NCBI GenBank assembly: GCA_902623175.1
Contig: CACNSR010000001.1
Coordinates: 1 to 64,000 of the forward strand
Reading direction: 5' to 3'
Source of the DNA: Halieaceae bacterium
Lineage (GTDB): Bacteria; Pseudomonadota; Gammaproteobacteria; Pseudomonadales; Halieaceae
DNA length: 64,000 nt
Shown here: positions 19,175 to 27,315 of the stretch, piece by piece
Layout of the letters: each line of letters opens with the position of its first letter
How positions within the stretch are numbered: the stretch's first letter is position 1
Position numbers and translations under genes: made by a program
The notes under the pieces: model-generated
The model's input: only the letters and a program-made list of their open reading frames with translations
Told to the model about the DNA's origin: nothing
Database searches by the model: none

Positions 19175-19756
19175 ATGCTGGAGCCGAGGGTGACCGCTCA
19201 CGCCAAGAATACATTCCAAGACAAAGGGCTGGTTCTAGTCCTGCAAGACCTCCATGCGGCGTCGCCGGGGCAGTTACGCTCCAAATCCAGCGACGAGGCC
19301 GCGCGGGATTACTGTTGGTCCGCGCTGGTACTGTCCTCTGCCTTTGGGTTTCGGGTCTCTCCAGGTCATACCTATTCGCTGTACCTGGTTGAGGGGCAGT
19401 GGCAGCTGTCACTGATCGCGCCGGAAGAGTGGGGTGCGCGGATGCCCGGCGCATTTGTGGGTCAATGCAAGCTTCAGCACGACATGACCTGGAGCGTGGT
19501 GTTCGATGAGTCGGTCGCTGAAGGCTCTCCGGTGCATGACGCGTTGCTCCAGTATCTGGATGGCATTCACGAACAGTTACAAGTGTCTGGTAGCTGGGAG
19601 GCACTCCTAAGAAATGGCGAGCGGCACTTGCCCTACCAGCAGCGGGTGCTCACCACTGGCCTCGCATCCTCCCTGCGTCAGTCGCTGGCGCTGAGTGGGC
19701 AATCGGGCGTGCCGTCGAGCGTGCCGTTACTGCAGGAGACCCTGTCACTGCCCTAG
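19175..19756 (+). CDS. Hypothetical protein
   Basis: 193 aa, not recognised. The frame is open with codon use like its neighbours. The start is uncertain between ATG 19175 and GTG 19190. The protein looks soluble: no signal peptide or membrane span, aromatic-rich centre (YSLYLVEGQWQLSLIAPEEWG) and helical C-terminus. The central part reads like a small alpha/beta domain found in DUF2452-type or similar proteins, but I cannot assign it. It lies 78 bases after the thioesterase and may share its transcript. Confidence 0.6.
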   Translation: MLEPRVTAHAKNTFQDKGLVLVLQDLHAASPGQLRSKSSDEAARDYCWSALVLSSAFGFRVSPGHTYSLYLVEGQWQLSLIAPEEWGARMPGAFVGQCKLQHDMTWSVVFDESVAEGSPVHDALLQYLDGIHEQLQVSGSWEALLRNGERHLPYQQRVLTTGLASSLRQSLALSGQSGVPSSVPLLQETLSLP

Positions 19757-19777
19757 CGGGCCGACTGAATAGGTTTT

Positions 19778-19800
19778 TGCGCCCGACACATTAGGGCGCA
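19778..19800. repeat. Perfect inverted repeat between convergent genes
   Basis: TGCGCCC-N9-GGGCGCA lies between the hypothetical gene and the isovaleryl-CoA dehydrogenase gene, which converge here. The flanking T run is on the 5' side for the plus strand, so it is not a classic intrinsic terminator in either direction. It may still slow polymerase or protect 3' ends. Confidence 0.4.
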
Positions 19801-19867
19801 CCACGAGGGGTTGTGTTGACAGTGGGGTGAGGACTGGCGTGACATGAGTCGCGCCAAAAATCCTATG

Positions 19868-21037
19868 CTACGCGGTGTCCGCAAAGAGCTCCCGACCTAC
19901 CAGCATGCGACGGATTTCTGAGGTGCCCGCACCGATTTCATAGAGCTTGGCGTCGCGCAGTAGCCGGCCGGTCGGGTAATCATTGATGTACCCGTTGCCC
20001 CCCAACAACTGAATCGCATCAAGCGCCGACTGGGTCGCCGCCTCCGCAGTGTAGAGAATGACGGCGGCGGCATCTTTGCGGCTTTGCTCGCCACGATCCA
20101 GCGCCTCGCAGACCCCATAAAGGTAGGCACGACTGGCGGAGCATCGCGCGTACATGTCGGCCAGCTTGCCCTGCACCAGCTGAAACTCGCCAATCGGTTG
20201 GCCGAATTGCTCTCGTTCGTGAACGTAGGGTAATACCGCATCGAGACAGGCCTGCAATATCCCCACCGGGCCGCCCGAGAGCACCGCGCGCTCGTAGTCG
20301 AGTCCGGACATCAGTACGCGGACACCGCTGCCGACCTCTCCCAACACCTGATCAGCCGGAATCACGCAATCCTCGAACACCAGTTCACAGGTGTTCGAGC
20401 CGCGCATGCCCAGTTTGTCCAGCTTGGGTGAGCGGGAGAATCCTTTGGTATCACGCTCGACGATGAAGGCGGTTATGCCCTTTGAACCTGCCTCCGGGTC
20501 AGTTTTGGCGTAGATCACATATACGTCGGCATCAGGCCCGTTGGTGATCCACATTTTGTTGCCATTGAGGATGAAGTCATCTCCCTGACGCTCCGCGCGC
20601 AAACGCATGCCTACGACGTCTGACCCGGCCCCCGGCTCGGACATCGCCAGCGCGCCGATGTGTTCTCCGCTGCACAGCGCCGGTAAATAGTGGGTGCGCT
20701 GCGCCTCGGAGCCGTTCAGCCTAATCTGGTTCAGACACAGATTGGAGTGTGCGCCGTAGGACAAACCCACAGAGGCGCTGGCGCGGGAGATCTCTTCCAT
20801 CGCAATTGCATGTGCCAGATAACCCATGCCGCTGCCACCGTATTGCTCTGGAATGGTGATGCCCAGCAGACCCAGATCACCCATTTTGGTCCATAGATCT
20901 CTGGGGAAGTCGTTGTCGCGGTCAATATCGGCGGCCCGCGGCGCGATCTCTGCGGTAGCAAACTGATGTGCCGTTTCCCTGAGCAAGCCAATCTCCTCGC
21001 TGTGGCCATATTGTAGGGTCGGGTAGGGGGTATTCAT
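19868..21037 (-). CDS. Isovaleryl-CoA dehydrogenase (acyl-CoA dehydrogenase)
   Basis: 389 aa FAD-dependent acyl-CoA dehydrogenase. [16 protein letters not shown] is the first family signature, and [22 protein letters not shown] the FAD/C-terminal signature. The catalytic Glu of isovaleryl-CoA dehydrogenases lies in an LDxER context, found here as [16 protein letters not shown]; straight-chain enzymes keep their Glu elsewhere. It converts isovaleryl-CoA to 3-methylcrotonyl-CoA in leucine (and possibly terpene) degradation, passing electrons to ETF. The methylcrotonyl-CoA carboxylase genes usually beside it are not in the window. Confidence 0.9.
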   Translation of the reverse strand: MNTPYPTLQYGHSEEIGLLRETAHQFATAEIAPRAADIDRDNDFPRDLWTKMGDLGLLGITIPEQYGGSGMGYLAHAIAMEEISRASASVGLSYGAHSNLCLNQIRLNGSEAQRTHYLPALCSGEHIGALAMSEPGAGSDVVGMRLRAERQGDDFILNGNKMWITNGPDADVYVIYAKTDPEAGSKGITAFIVERDTKGFSRSPKLDKLGMRGSNTCELVFEDCVIPADQVLGEVGSGVRVLMSGLDYERAVLSGGPVGILQACLDAVLPYVHEREQFGQPIGEFQLVQGKLADMYARCSASRAYLYGVCEALDRGEQSRKDAAAVILYTAEAATQSALDAIQLLGGNGYINDYPTGRLLRDAKLYEIGAGTSEIRRMLVGRELFADTA

Positions 21038-21248
21038 CTCAATCGGCTCCTGCTGATTTCATTGTCTCTCGCCGCCTGCGCGCGAGGCCCTCTGCCCAGT
21101 CGACAGAGGTCATCGTTTATGGGGACCAGTGAGTATGCAACACAACTGCGCATCAGCGTGTTGGGTATCAGTCATAATCCACTCTTGTCATATTAATGAT
21201 CCGACGGACACCTTTGTTACTCCTGATGATGAGGTGACAGGAAGTTTC

Positions 21249-21740
21249 ATGAGAAAGCTACTGAAATTCGGTCACTCGATGACCGCCATCACTTTTCTCG
21301 GCTCGGTCGTGGTGCTGTGGGTATTTCATCATTACTTGCCGCTGCCCGCGGAGGCGCTTGAGATCTATGTAGCGGAGCGGCAGGTAATGGAGCGTGTGGC
21401 GACGCTGGTCATGATGCCCTCGCTACTACTCACCCTTTTATTCGGTCTGGCCTCGTTCGCGGTCGTGCCCGGCTATCACGGTGCGCCGTGGGCCTGGGGA
21501 AAGTTGATTACCACTGTGCTGATGCTGGAGGGGAGCCTGTTGGGCATCCAAAGTCCGATAAAAAGAGAGGCTGAGCTCGCCACTGCCGCGCTTACCGATA
21601 TCAGTCTGGTGGGTGAGTTGGCGCTCAAACTCGATGCCGAACGCGGATCCCTTGTGATCATTGGTTTGGTGGCAACCGCCAATGTCTCGCTGGGTATTTG
21701 GCGCCCAAAATTTCAATCTCGATCTAGAGCAGCGACCTGA
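21249..21740 (+). CDS. Small integral membrane protein (DUF2269-like)
   Basis: 163 aa from the ATG at 21249, which has AGGA six bases upstream; the track start at 21129 adds a lead with no homologous look. About four hydrophobic spans: AITFLGSVVVLWVFHHYL, MMPSLLLTLLFGLASFAVV, KLITTVLMLEGSLLGI and VIIGLVATANVSLGIW. The layout (short N-terminal KFGHSMTA, GSxxVLW helix) resembles DUF2269 membrane proteins; function unknown. Its last 17 bases overlap the 3' end of the BLUF gene on the other strand. Whether it has any link to light response is only positional inference. Confidence 0.68.
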   Translation: MRKLLKFGHSMTAITFLGSVVVLWVFHHYLPLPAEALEIYVAERQVMERVATLVMMPSLLLTLLFGLASFAVVPGYHGAPWAWGKLITTVLMLEGSLLGIQSPIKREAELATAALTDISLVGELALKLDAERGSLVIIGLVATANVSLGIWRPKFQSRSRAAT

Positions 21741-22185
21741 ACATTAGTGCCAGCCGCTTGCCGCGACTCAAATTTTCTAGAAACTCTTGAGGTTGCGCGT
21801 CGCGGGTCATGAAGTCCGAAAAGCCACCTAGCGTGTCGACGTCGACCTCATCGAGATTCAGGAAGCCCATCTTCCAGTCAGCAAACTCTCTGGCGTCGGT
21901 CTCTCCGTCAAACAGGATGCGAACTTCTTTGTGGCGGGGGTCCCCCTCAATGGCGCGAAATGTCGCCATGACGGCCGATTCGCTGCCCTCTAGTACCTGA
22001 TAAAAGCTACCTTCCCGGTACAGTAGTAAACCCGTGACATCTCTGACAGCATTGGCATCTCTTGCTTCGCTCAGTAGAGCGACCAATGCCTCCTCGGAAA
22101 ACTTGACCGTCTCGGTGCTAACGTATCCGAGGTGATACAGCGCGTCGTCATCTGGGGAGATGTGGGAGTTGCTGAGTTGCGACAT
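21724..22185 (-). CDS. BLUF-domain blue-light sensor protein
   Basis: 153 aa flavin photoreceptor. The start is the ATG at 22185 (AGAGG ten bases upstream); the track ORF is longer but its extra N-terminus is not BLUF-like. All key residues are present and, by coincidence of length, carry the numbering of Rhodobacter AppA: Tyr21 in LYHLGYVS, Asn45 in DANAVRDVTG, Gln63 in GSFYQVLEG and Trp104 in FADWKMGF. It is therefore expected to bind FAD and show the red-shifted blue-light photocycle. Only ~45 residues follow the domain, with no output enzyme domain, so it probably signals by protein-protein contact like other short BLUF proteins. It is divergent from acsF, with 183 bases between start codons. 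Confidence 0.93.
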   Translation of the reverse strand: MSQLSNSHISPDDDALYHLGYVSTETVKFSEEALVALLSEARDANAVRDVTGLLLYREGSFYQVLEGSESAVMATFRAIEGDPRHKEVRILFDGETDAREFADWKMGFLNLDEVDVDTLGGFSDFMTRDAQPQEFLENLSRGKRLALMFRSLL

Positions 22186-22264
22186 GGGGTGCGTGCCTCT
22201 ACTGACATCCAAGATCTGTGCGTGTTGAGCCCCCACAGATACATTGCTTGCCCAAGGCCAAATA

Positions 22265-22280
22265 GTCAAATAAAATTGAC
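22265..22280. promoter_or_regulatory. Palindrome between BLUF and acsF starts (candidate operator)
   Basis: GTCAA-N6-TTGAC is a perfect inverted repeat near the middle of the divergent control region, just upstream of the proposed acsF -35. Each arm also forms a TTGAC(A/T) hexamer, reading outward on its own strand, so it could instead be two back-to-back -35 elements. It is not the TGT-N12-ACA motif of PpsR/CrtJ. Confidence 0.4.
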
Positions 22281-22283
22281 ACA

Positions 22284-22312
22284 TTGGCGTTAAAATAAGA
22301 CTGACATAAGAT
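22284..22312 (+). promoter_or_regulatory. Putative promoter of acsF
   Basis: TTGGCG and TAAGAT with a 17-base spacer, each matching four of six consensus positions. Predicted transcription start is roughly 50 bases before the acsF ATG. The region is notably A/T-rich compared with surroundings. Confidence 0.4.
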
Positions 22313-22368
22313 GTAGGCGTGGCAGCGGCTTATAGGCGCCCTGGTCACAGGCCTCGATGGGGGAAACC

Positions 22369-23436
22369 ATGAGTGAAGCAGCAGTCTCAGATGCGCGGTT
22401 GAATCTGACCACCCAGCAGGCTTTGGAGGCGCGGCCTTTGGCGCCCCGATTCTATTGCACTGACTACGCGGCAATGGAGCATATCGACATCGCACCCGTT
22501 CGCGCAGAGTGGGACCTGATGATGCGCGACTTTGAGCTCGACAAGAATCGAGGCCACTTTAAGCAGAACTACGAGTACGATCCCAGCGCCTTGGAATCGG
22601 ATCCCGAGTTGAAAGAGGAGTTTCTGGATCTACTGGTCTCCTCGATTACCGCTGAATACTCGGGCTGCGTGCTCTACCAGGAGATAGAGAAAAACGTCAG
22701 CAACCCCGACGTCTCAAAGCTGATGCGCTACATGGCGAGGGATGAGTCCCGACATGCCGGCTTTATCAATAAAGCGCTGAACAAGCTCGGCGTCGCTGTC
22801 GACCTCGGGGTGTTAAAGCGCGAGAAGGCGTACACCTTCTTCAAACCCAAATATATTTATTACGCCACTTATCTTTCCGAGAAGATCGGTTACGCGCGCT
22901 ACATTACGATCTATCGGCACCTAGAGCGCCATCCCGAGAAGCGTTTTCACCCTATTTTTAAATGGTTTCTGGAATGGTGTAACGACGAGTTTGCCCACGG
23001 CGAAGCCTTTGCATTGATCATGCGATCCGACCCGAAATTGCTCAGCGGCTTCAACAAGCTGTGGATCCGCTTTTTCCTGCTCGCCGTCTATTCGACCATG
23101 TATGTCAGAGATCACTCTCGGCGCAAGCTATACGAAGCGTTTGGCATGGATGTCACCGAGTTTGATTTCACGGTGTTTGATATCACGACCGAAATCTCGC
23201 GGCAGGTGTTTCCGTTGACATTGAACACCGACGATCCTCGCTTTCGGGCGGGTCTTGAGCGAATGAGGGCACTCCAGGTGGCTCGCGACGCCCTTGAGGG
23301 CCAGCGGGGTCCGGTGGCGATGCTCAAAAAGCTGGGCTACCTGGCAGGCTCCGGGTTGACCTTTGCGCGGCTGTTCCTCTTGCCCACACAAGCCAACACG
23401 ATCCCCGACCAGGTGCGGATGCAGCCGGCCTGGTAG
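22369..23436 (+). CDS. acsF: Magnesium-protoporphyrin IX monomethyl ester (oxidative) cyclase
   Basis: 355 aa from the ATG at 22369 (GGGGGA upstream). Aerobic di-iron cyclase that forms the isocyclic ring of (bacterio)chlorophyll, turning Mg-protoporphyrin monomethyl ester into protochlorophyllide (divinyl form) with O2. Visible family sequence: [18 protein letters not shown], the DExRH motif in [10 protein letters not shown], the [18 protein letters not shown] block, [16 protein letters not shown] with AHGEAFAL, and [20 protein letters not shown]. The carboxylate/His ligands of both ferritin-like half-motifs are intact and length equals characterised AcsF proteins, so it should be active. 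In most purple bacteria acsF sits in the puh/bch gene cluster; here it stands alone, divergent from a BLUF receptor gene. It implies bacteriochlorophyll synthesis, or a relic of it, in this organism. Confidence 0.93.
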   Translation: MSEAAVSDARLNLTTQQALEARPLAPRFYCTDYAAMEHIDIAPVRAEWDLMMRDFELDKNRGHFKQNYEYDPSALESDPELKEEFLDLLVSSITAEYSGCVLYQEIEKNVSNPDVSKLMRYMARDESRHAGFINKALNKLGVAVDLGVLKREKAYTFFKPKYIYYATYLSEKIGYARYITIYRHLERHPEKRFHPIFKWFLEWCNDEFAHGEAFALIMRSDPKLLSGFNKLWIRFFLLAVYSTMYVRDHSRRKLYEAFGMDVTEFDFTVFDITTEISRQVFPLTLNTDDPRFRAGLERMRALQVARDALEGQRGPVAMLKKLGYLAGSGLTFARLFLLPTQANTIPDQVRMQPAW

Positions 23437-23452
23437 CGAGTATCAGTTAGCG

Positions 23453-23473
23453 GGCCGCCGACTCAATGCGGCC
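23453..23473 (+). terminator. Hairpin downstream of acsF
   Basis: GGCCGC-N9-GCGGCC forms a 6-bp G+C-only stem 17 bases after the acsF stop. No T run follows, so it is a possible factor-dependent end or 3' stabiliser rather than a classic terminator. Confidence 0.3.
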
Positions 23474-23657
23474 TATTCCTACTCAGACGCTGACACTCTC
23501 TATTACCGCGCGGGGTGCAGTGTCGCCCCACTCGCTTCTCTTTTATCCTCTTCCTGGCCGGTGTGATTCGGGGTGACTGGCGTTGGCAGTGGCGGGGCTG
23601 TTCCCAACTCTGCCGGTTTGATAGGTTGGTCCCTAAGTTAATCCCTGAGGTACAACC

Positions 23658-24431
23658 GTGTCTGTTATCGAAGTTCATCAGGAAGCCGGCGTCGCACTGG
23701 TGAGGTTGAATCGTCCCGACGCACATAACGCCCTCAATCGAGCATTGTCTGAGGCCATCATCGTGACCTTCGCCGACCTCGCGGTAGATGAGGGGGTGCG
23801 GGCCATTGTGCTGACCGGTGCAGGCCGTGCGTTTTGTGCGGGTGTGGATCTGAAAGCGTTAACGGATGAGCCCGACCTGCTGTCGAGCGGACTCGGCCTC
23901 GGGCCGGAATCGCCGATCGTGGTGGCGCTGGAGCAGTGTCCGCAACCGATTATCGGTGCGGTCAATGGGGCTGCTGTGACCGGAGGATTTGAGTTGGCGC
24001 TGGCCTGTGATTATTTATTCGCCAGTGAACACGCGCGGTTCGCTGACACCCATGCCCGTGTGGGTATCTTGCCCGGCTGGGGCCTGTCACAGAAGTTGTC
24101 CCGCATCATCGGCATCAATCGTGCGCGAGAAATGAGCTTGACCGGCAATTTCATTGATGCCGAACGCGCCGAAGCCTGGGGATTGGTCAATCGCGTCTGC
24201 GCTGATGACAGCCTGCTGCACGAGGCGCTGGCGAGTGCAGCCCAAATAGCGGATGCCGATTCCAAGGCCGTTTTTGCGCTCAAGGCGTTGATGAATGATG
24301 GGGTCAAGGAGACGCTTGGTGACGCGCTAGTGCTTGAGGGCGAGCGTGGCAATGCCTTTGCTAAAACGGTGGATTACAGTCAGATGAGTGCCCGGTTGGC
24401 AGCGCTGCGCCAACGTGCAGCCAAGCAGTGA
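23658..24431 (+). CDS. Enoyl-CoA hydratase/isomerase family protein (crotonase)
   Basis: 257 aa, GTG start after CCCTGAGG. Crotonase fold: oxyanion-hole segment AFCAGVDLKAL and the second in NGAAVTGGFELALACDY, which includes the first catalytic Glu. The second catalytic Glu of true hydratases (in a PEVxLGxxPG context) is replaced: the segment here reads FADTHARVGILPGWGLSQ, with His in that place. This ADTHARVG subgroup is common in acyl-CoA-rich bacteria and its reaction is not settled. No operon partner; the AlkA-like gene starts 71 bases later. Confidence 0.88.
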   Translation: MSVIEVHQEAGVALVRLNRPDAHNALNRALSEAIIVTFADLAVDEGVRAIVLTGAGRAFCAGVDLKALTDEPDLLSSGLGLGPESPIVVALEQCPQPIIGAVNGAAVTGGFELALACDYLFASEHARFADTHARVGILPGWGLSQKLSRIIGINRAREMSLTGNFIDAERAEAWGLVNRVCADDSLLHEALASAAQIADADSKAVFALKALMNDGVKETLGDALVLEGERGNAFAKTVDYSQMSARLAALRQRAAKQ

Positions 24432-24502
24432 GCGCGGGGCGCCGGTCTCAGCTTTGTGGATTGCTGGGCTACGCTGTTCATGGCTGACGCGAGCCGCCTC
24501 GC

Positions 24503-25135
24503 GTGAGCCGGCGTTTTAGGCTTACGGATGCCGCCATCCGCAAAGCGCTGAACGCGTTGGCACAGGACCATGCGGCGGTGGCGCGAGCCATTGCTCAGGT
24601 CGGATATCCGCTGTCGAGGCGACGGGAACACTCCTTTGAATCTTTGGCGAGAATCGTGATAGGCCAGCAACTGTCCGTCAAAGCCGCCGCCACCATCGCT
24701 CAGCGCGTTGGCGAAGCAGTGGGTGGTGCGCTGCAGCCCGAGATCTTGCTCGCCACCGCGCCGGACCAACTCAGAGCTTCGGGTCTCTCGCGTCAGAAAA
24801 TCGGTTATCTGCAGTCTTTGGCAGAAGCTGTGATCTCCGGTGACTTGCCGATCGAGGCCTTGCCCGAGTTTGCCGATGATGAAGTTGAAGCTGCAATCAC
24901 CGCGGTCCGGGGCTTCGGGCGCTGGTCTGCCCACATGTACATGATGTTCTCGCTTGGGCGTCCCGACATTTGGCCCAGCGGCGATCTCGCGGTAAGAGTC
25001 GGGTTTGGCCGGATCATGGGTTGGAAAGACCGCCCTGATGAGAAAAAGGTGATCGAGGAGGGCGGCGCTTTTTCCCCTCATCGCAGTGCTTTGGCGCTGC
25101 TGTGCTGGCAATTTTATAGCGAGGCGCCGGTATGA
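24503..25135 (+). CDS. DNA-3-methyladenine glycosylase (AlkA-like, HhH-GPD family)
   Basis: 210 aa base-excision repair glycosylase. FESLARIVIGQQLSVKAA is the conserved N-terminal part. The helix-hairpin-helix is in AVRGFGRWSAHMYMMF, and the catalytic Asp follows in WPSGDLAVRVG. No [4Fe-4S] cysteines, so it is AlkA/MagIII-like rather than Nth/MutY-like. Its stop overlaps the tadA ATG (ATGA), giving translational coupling. Start GTG 24503 is the best available but has no strong ribosome site. Confidence 0.88.
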   Translation: MSRRFRLTDAAIRKALNALAQDHAAVARAIAQVGYPLSRRREHSFESLARIVIGQQLSVKAAATIAQRVGEAVGGALQPEILLATAPDQLRASGLSRQKIGYLQSLAEAVISGDLPIEALPEFADDEVEAAITAVRGFGRWSAHMYMMFSLGRPDIWPSGDLAVRVGFGRIMGWKDRPDEKKVIEEGGAFSPHRSALALLCWQFYSEAPV

Positions 25136-25611
25136 GCTTCAGTGAATGGGATCAGCGCTGTATGAATTTGGCGCTGGAAGAGGCGCGGCGGGCGGCCGAT
25201 CGCGGTGAGGTGCCGGTAGGTGCAGTGCTGGCGCGCGGCGAGGTGGTGCTCGCACATGGCGGTAACGCGCAGATAGAGCTTCACGACGCCACGGCCCACG
25301 CCGAGATCCGAGTATTGAGAGAAGCGGGCGTCCGGGACAATAACTATCGGCTGCCGGGCACAACCCTTTACGCGACGCTGGAACCCTGCACGATGTGTTG
25401 CGGAGCCCTCGTTCACGCCCGGGTTGAGCGCCTCGTATTTGCCACACGAGAGCCTAGAGCTGGGGCAGTCCTTAGTACCGGTGCGGCGCTCGATAACCCC
25501 GCGCTCAATCATCGTGTGGAGTGGTCAGAGGGTTTGTATGAAACACAGAGTGCGGATCTATTACGCCAGTTTTTTCAGCAGCGTCGGGGTGATCAAGCAG
25601 AGGGCAGCTGA
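25132..25611 (+). CDS. tadA: tRNA-specific adenosine deaminase TadA
   Basis: 159 aa zinc deaminase that converts A34 to inosine in tRNA-Arg(ACG). The zinc site is HAEI (in ATAHAEIRVLREAG) and PCTMCCGAL; the Glu of HAE is the proton shuttle. MNLALEEARRAADRGEVPVGAV is the usual N-terminal helix and substrate loop. Placement beside mltF and purL matches the enterobacterial order, which supports orthology. Confidence 0.95.
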   Translation: MSFSEWDQRCMNLALEEARRAADRGEVPVGAVLARGEVVLAHGGNAQIELHDATAHAEIRVLREAGVRDNNYRLPGTTLYATLEPCTMCCGALVHARVERLVFATREPRAGAVLSTGAALDNPALNHRVEWSEGLYETQSADLLRQFFQQRRGDQAEGS

Positions 25612-25689
25612 GGCGCGATAGGGCGCGTGCGAAAATCGGATCAAAGCTAAGAAATGCCAGAGCCAGAGGCTGCCTAGCTGGGCAAGAGC

Positions 25690-25717
25690 GCCGTTGCCAG
25701 AAAGCCGTTGCCAGAAA
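25690..25717. repeat. Perfect tandem duplication of 14 bp
   Basis: GCCGTTGCCAGAAA occurs twice in direct succession in the gap between tadA and mltF (which converge here), followed by further A residues. It looks like a slippage duplication. Confidence 0.85.
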
Positions 25718-25726
25718 AAAGCGCCG

Positions 25727-27154
25727 CTATAAAACGGGGAGCGGTGCTTGCCACAGGTAGGCTGGGAAGAGCGCATCAACCTGAATGGGCGGCGAGATGC
25801 GATGCTCTGGCAGGTTCTGGAAGGACAGTAAACCTTCGTAATGGCGGATGTTGTCGACGTAGGTCACCGCTTGTTCGCCCTCGGCAAAACCGAATTTTGT
25901 CATGGGAAAATGATTGGGGTTTTGCAGTTTGGGCAGATGCGCCCGCACGTCGGGCCACAGGTGGGGGTCGCCGCCCGCCCGCTGAGTCATGATGCGAGCA
26001 TCCTCCAAATGTCCCATGCCGATGTTATAGGCCGCTAGTGCTAGAAAAGTTCGGTCGGGCTCTTCGATGTCTGACGGGAGCCGTCTCAACAGGGTTTTAA
26101 AAAATCGCGCGCCACCCCGCAGGCTCTGTAGGGGGTCCGTGCGATCCTCCACCCCTAACTCGCTTGCTGTCGCACGTGTCAGCATCATCATGCCCCGCAC
26201 ACCGGTATGCGAGCGGGCATTGGGGTTCCAATTAGACTCTTGGTATGCCATAGCGGCCAGCAGCCGCCAGTCCATCTGATACTCCTCCGCCACTTGCTCA
26301 AGCATCGGCTGCCACTTGGGCAGATCGTCACGCATTTTGCGCTGAAAAATGAGTGAACCGACCCGGGAAGCGTGTTCCCAGCGACCAAAATGTTCCTGCT
26401 TCAGCTGGGCAATTTGACCCTGCTCAGTGGCGCGGGCAATGAATTGATTCACTAGTCCCAGCGAAGCCTCACTGTGTTCGTCTTGGGTTAGGTACCAGAC
26501 ATTAGGTGTGCTGTCACCGATTTCCATCGCGGCGACGACTCGGGGTAATAGCTGCTGTTGAATGCTGAATTCAATCGAATCGACGATTGCCAGATCGGCT
26601 TTTTCATCTGTCACCAGCTGCATCAATTCGAGGGAGTCAGTGGCGTGAATCTCGCGCCAGGCCAGCTCGGGGAGGTCTTGCTGCAGCGCAGAAAGCGTCT
26701 CAACATGGACGCTGCCGGCGAGCACCACTATGTCGCGTCCCGCGAGCGCATCGAGTGAGCGGGGTCTAAGAGCGCCTGACTTATAGACGACCAGAGGTTG
26801 CTGATATAAGTAGGGGTTGGATGCGACAAATCGCGCGTCGCGGCTGGCACTTTGGCTGAGACCCGCCGCTGCAAGATGCGCCTCGCCGCTTGCCAAAATG
26901 TCGAGCAACTCTGGCAGGCTAAAGGCCACCTTGATACTGATCCGCATGTTGTATTCGCGGGCGAATGCTCTGATCAGTTCATATTCGAACCCTGATGCGC
27001 GATCACCCTCGACGTAGTAAGTGGTCGGGGTGTTGCGGGTCACCACCACCACCTCCTCGCCCTCAGTCATTGGAGGTAGGGAGGATGAGTCGGCGCATCC
27101 CGGTAACACGGTCATCAAGCCTGTACAGGCAAGGCAAAATAGCAGTCGCGTAAT
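25727..27154 (-). CDS. mltF: Membrane-bound lytic murein transglycosylase F
   Basis: About 475 aa. An outer-membrane lipoprotein with a periplasmic solute-binding (SBP_bac_3-like) domain, roughly residues 40-260 (YYVEGDRASGFEYELIRAF, DARFVASNPYLYQQPLVVY), and a C-terminal SLT domain whose catalytic Glu is in MAYQESNWNPNARSHTG. It cleaves peptidoglycan glycan strands, leaving 1,6-anhydro ends. The lipoprotein signal LLFCLACTGLMTVLPGC is clear, but no ATG/GTG/TTG lies just upstream of it in frame. I place the start at an ATT (27154); a CTG at 27145 is an alternative. The TTG/ATG at 27118/27115 would cut the signal peptide, and the track start (27445) runs antisense into purL. Divergent from purL, as in E. 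coli. Confidence 0.88.
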   Translation of the reverse strand: MTRLLFCLACTGLMTVLPGCADSSSLPPMTEGEEVVVVTRNTPTTYYVEGDRASGFEYELIRAFAREYNMRISIKVAFSLPELLDILASGEAHLAAAGLSQSASRDARFVASNPYLYQQPLVVYKSGALRPRSLDALAGRDIVVLAGSVHVETLSALQQDLPELAWREIHATDSLELMQLVTDEKADLAIVDSIEFSIQQQLLPRVVAAMEIGDSTPNVWYLTQDEHSEASLGLVNQFIARATEQGQIAQLKQEHFGRWEHASRVGSLIFQRKMRDDLPKWQPMLEQVAEEYQMDWRLLAAMAYQESNWNPNARSHTGVRGMMMLTRATASELGVEDRTDPLQSLRGGARFFKTLLRRLPSDIEEPDRTFLALAAYNIGMGHLEDARIMTQRAGGDPHLWPDVRAHLPKLQNPNHFPMTKFGFAEGEQAVTYVDNIRHYEGLLSFQNLPEHRISPPIQVDALFPAYLWQAPLPVL

Positions 27155-27315
27155 TCCCCGATTGTAGGTGTTGGGTCGCGCCGGGAACAGCGCGCAGCGT
27201 CCTGCGGCGGTGGGGTCGATAGCGCAGCGAAAACGTGTTGATGCCTGGTCACAGGCATACCTGCCATCCAGGCTCCACGTTATACTCTTTCTGCTGTCTC
27301 GCTCAGGAACCCCAG

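Noticed and set aside
22186-22368. PpsR/CrtJ site (TGT-N12-ACA) upstream of acsF
   Set aside because: Searched by eye; TGT and ACA occur but with spacings of 9 or 15, not 12.
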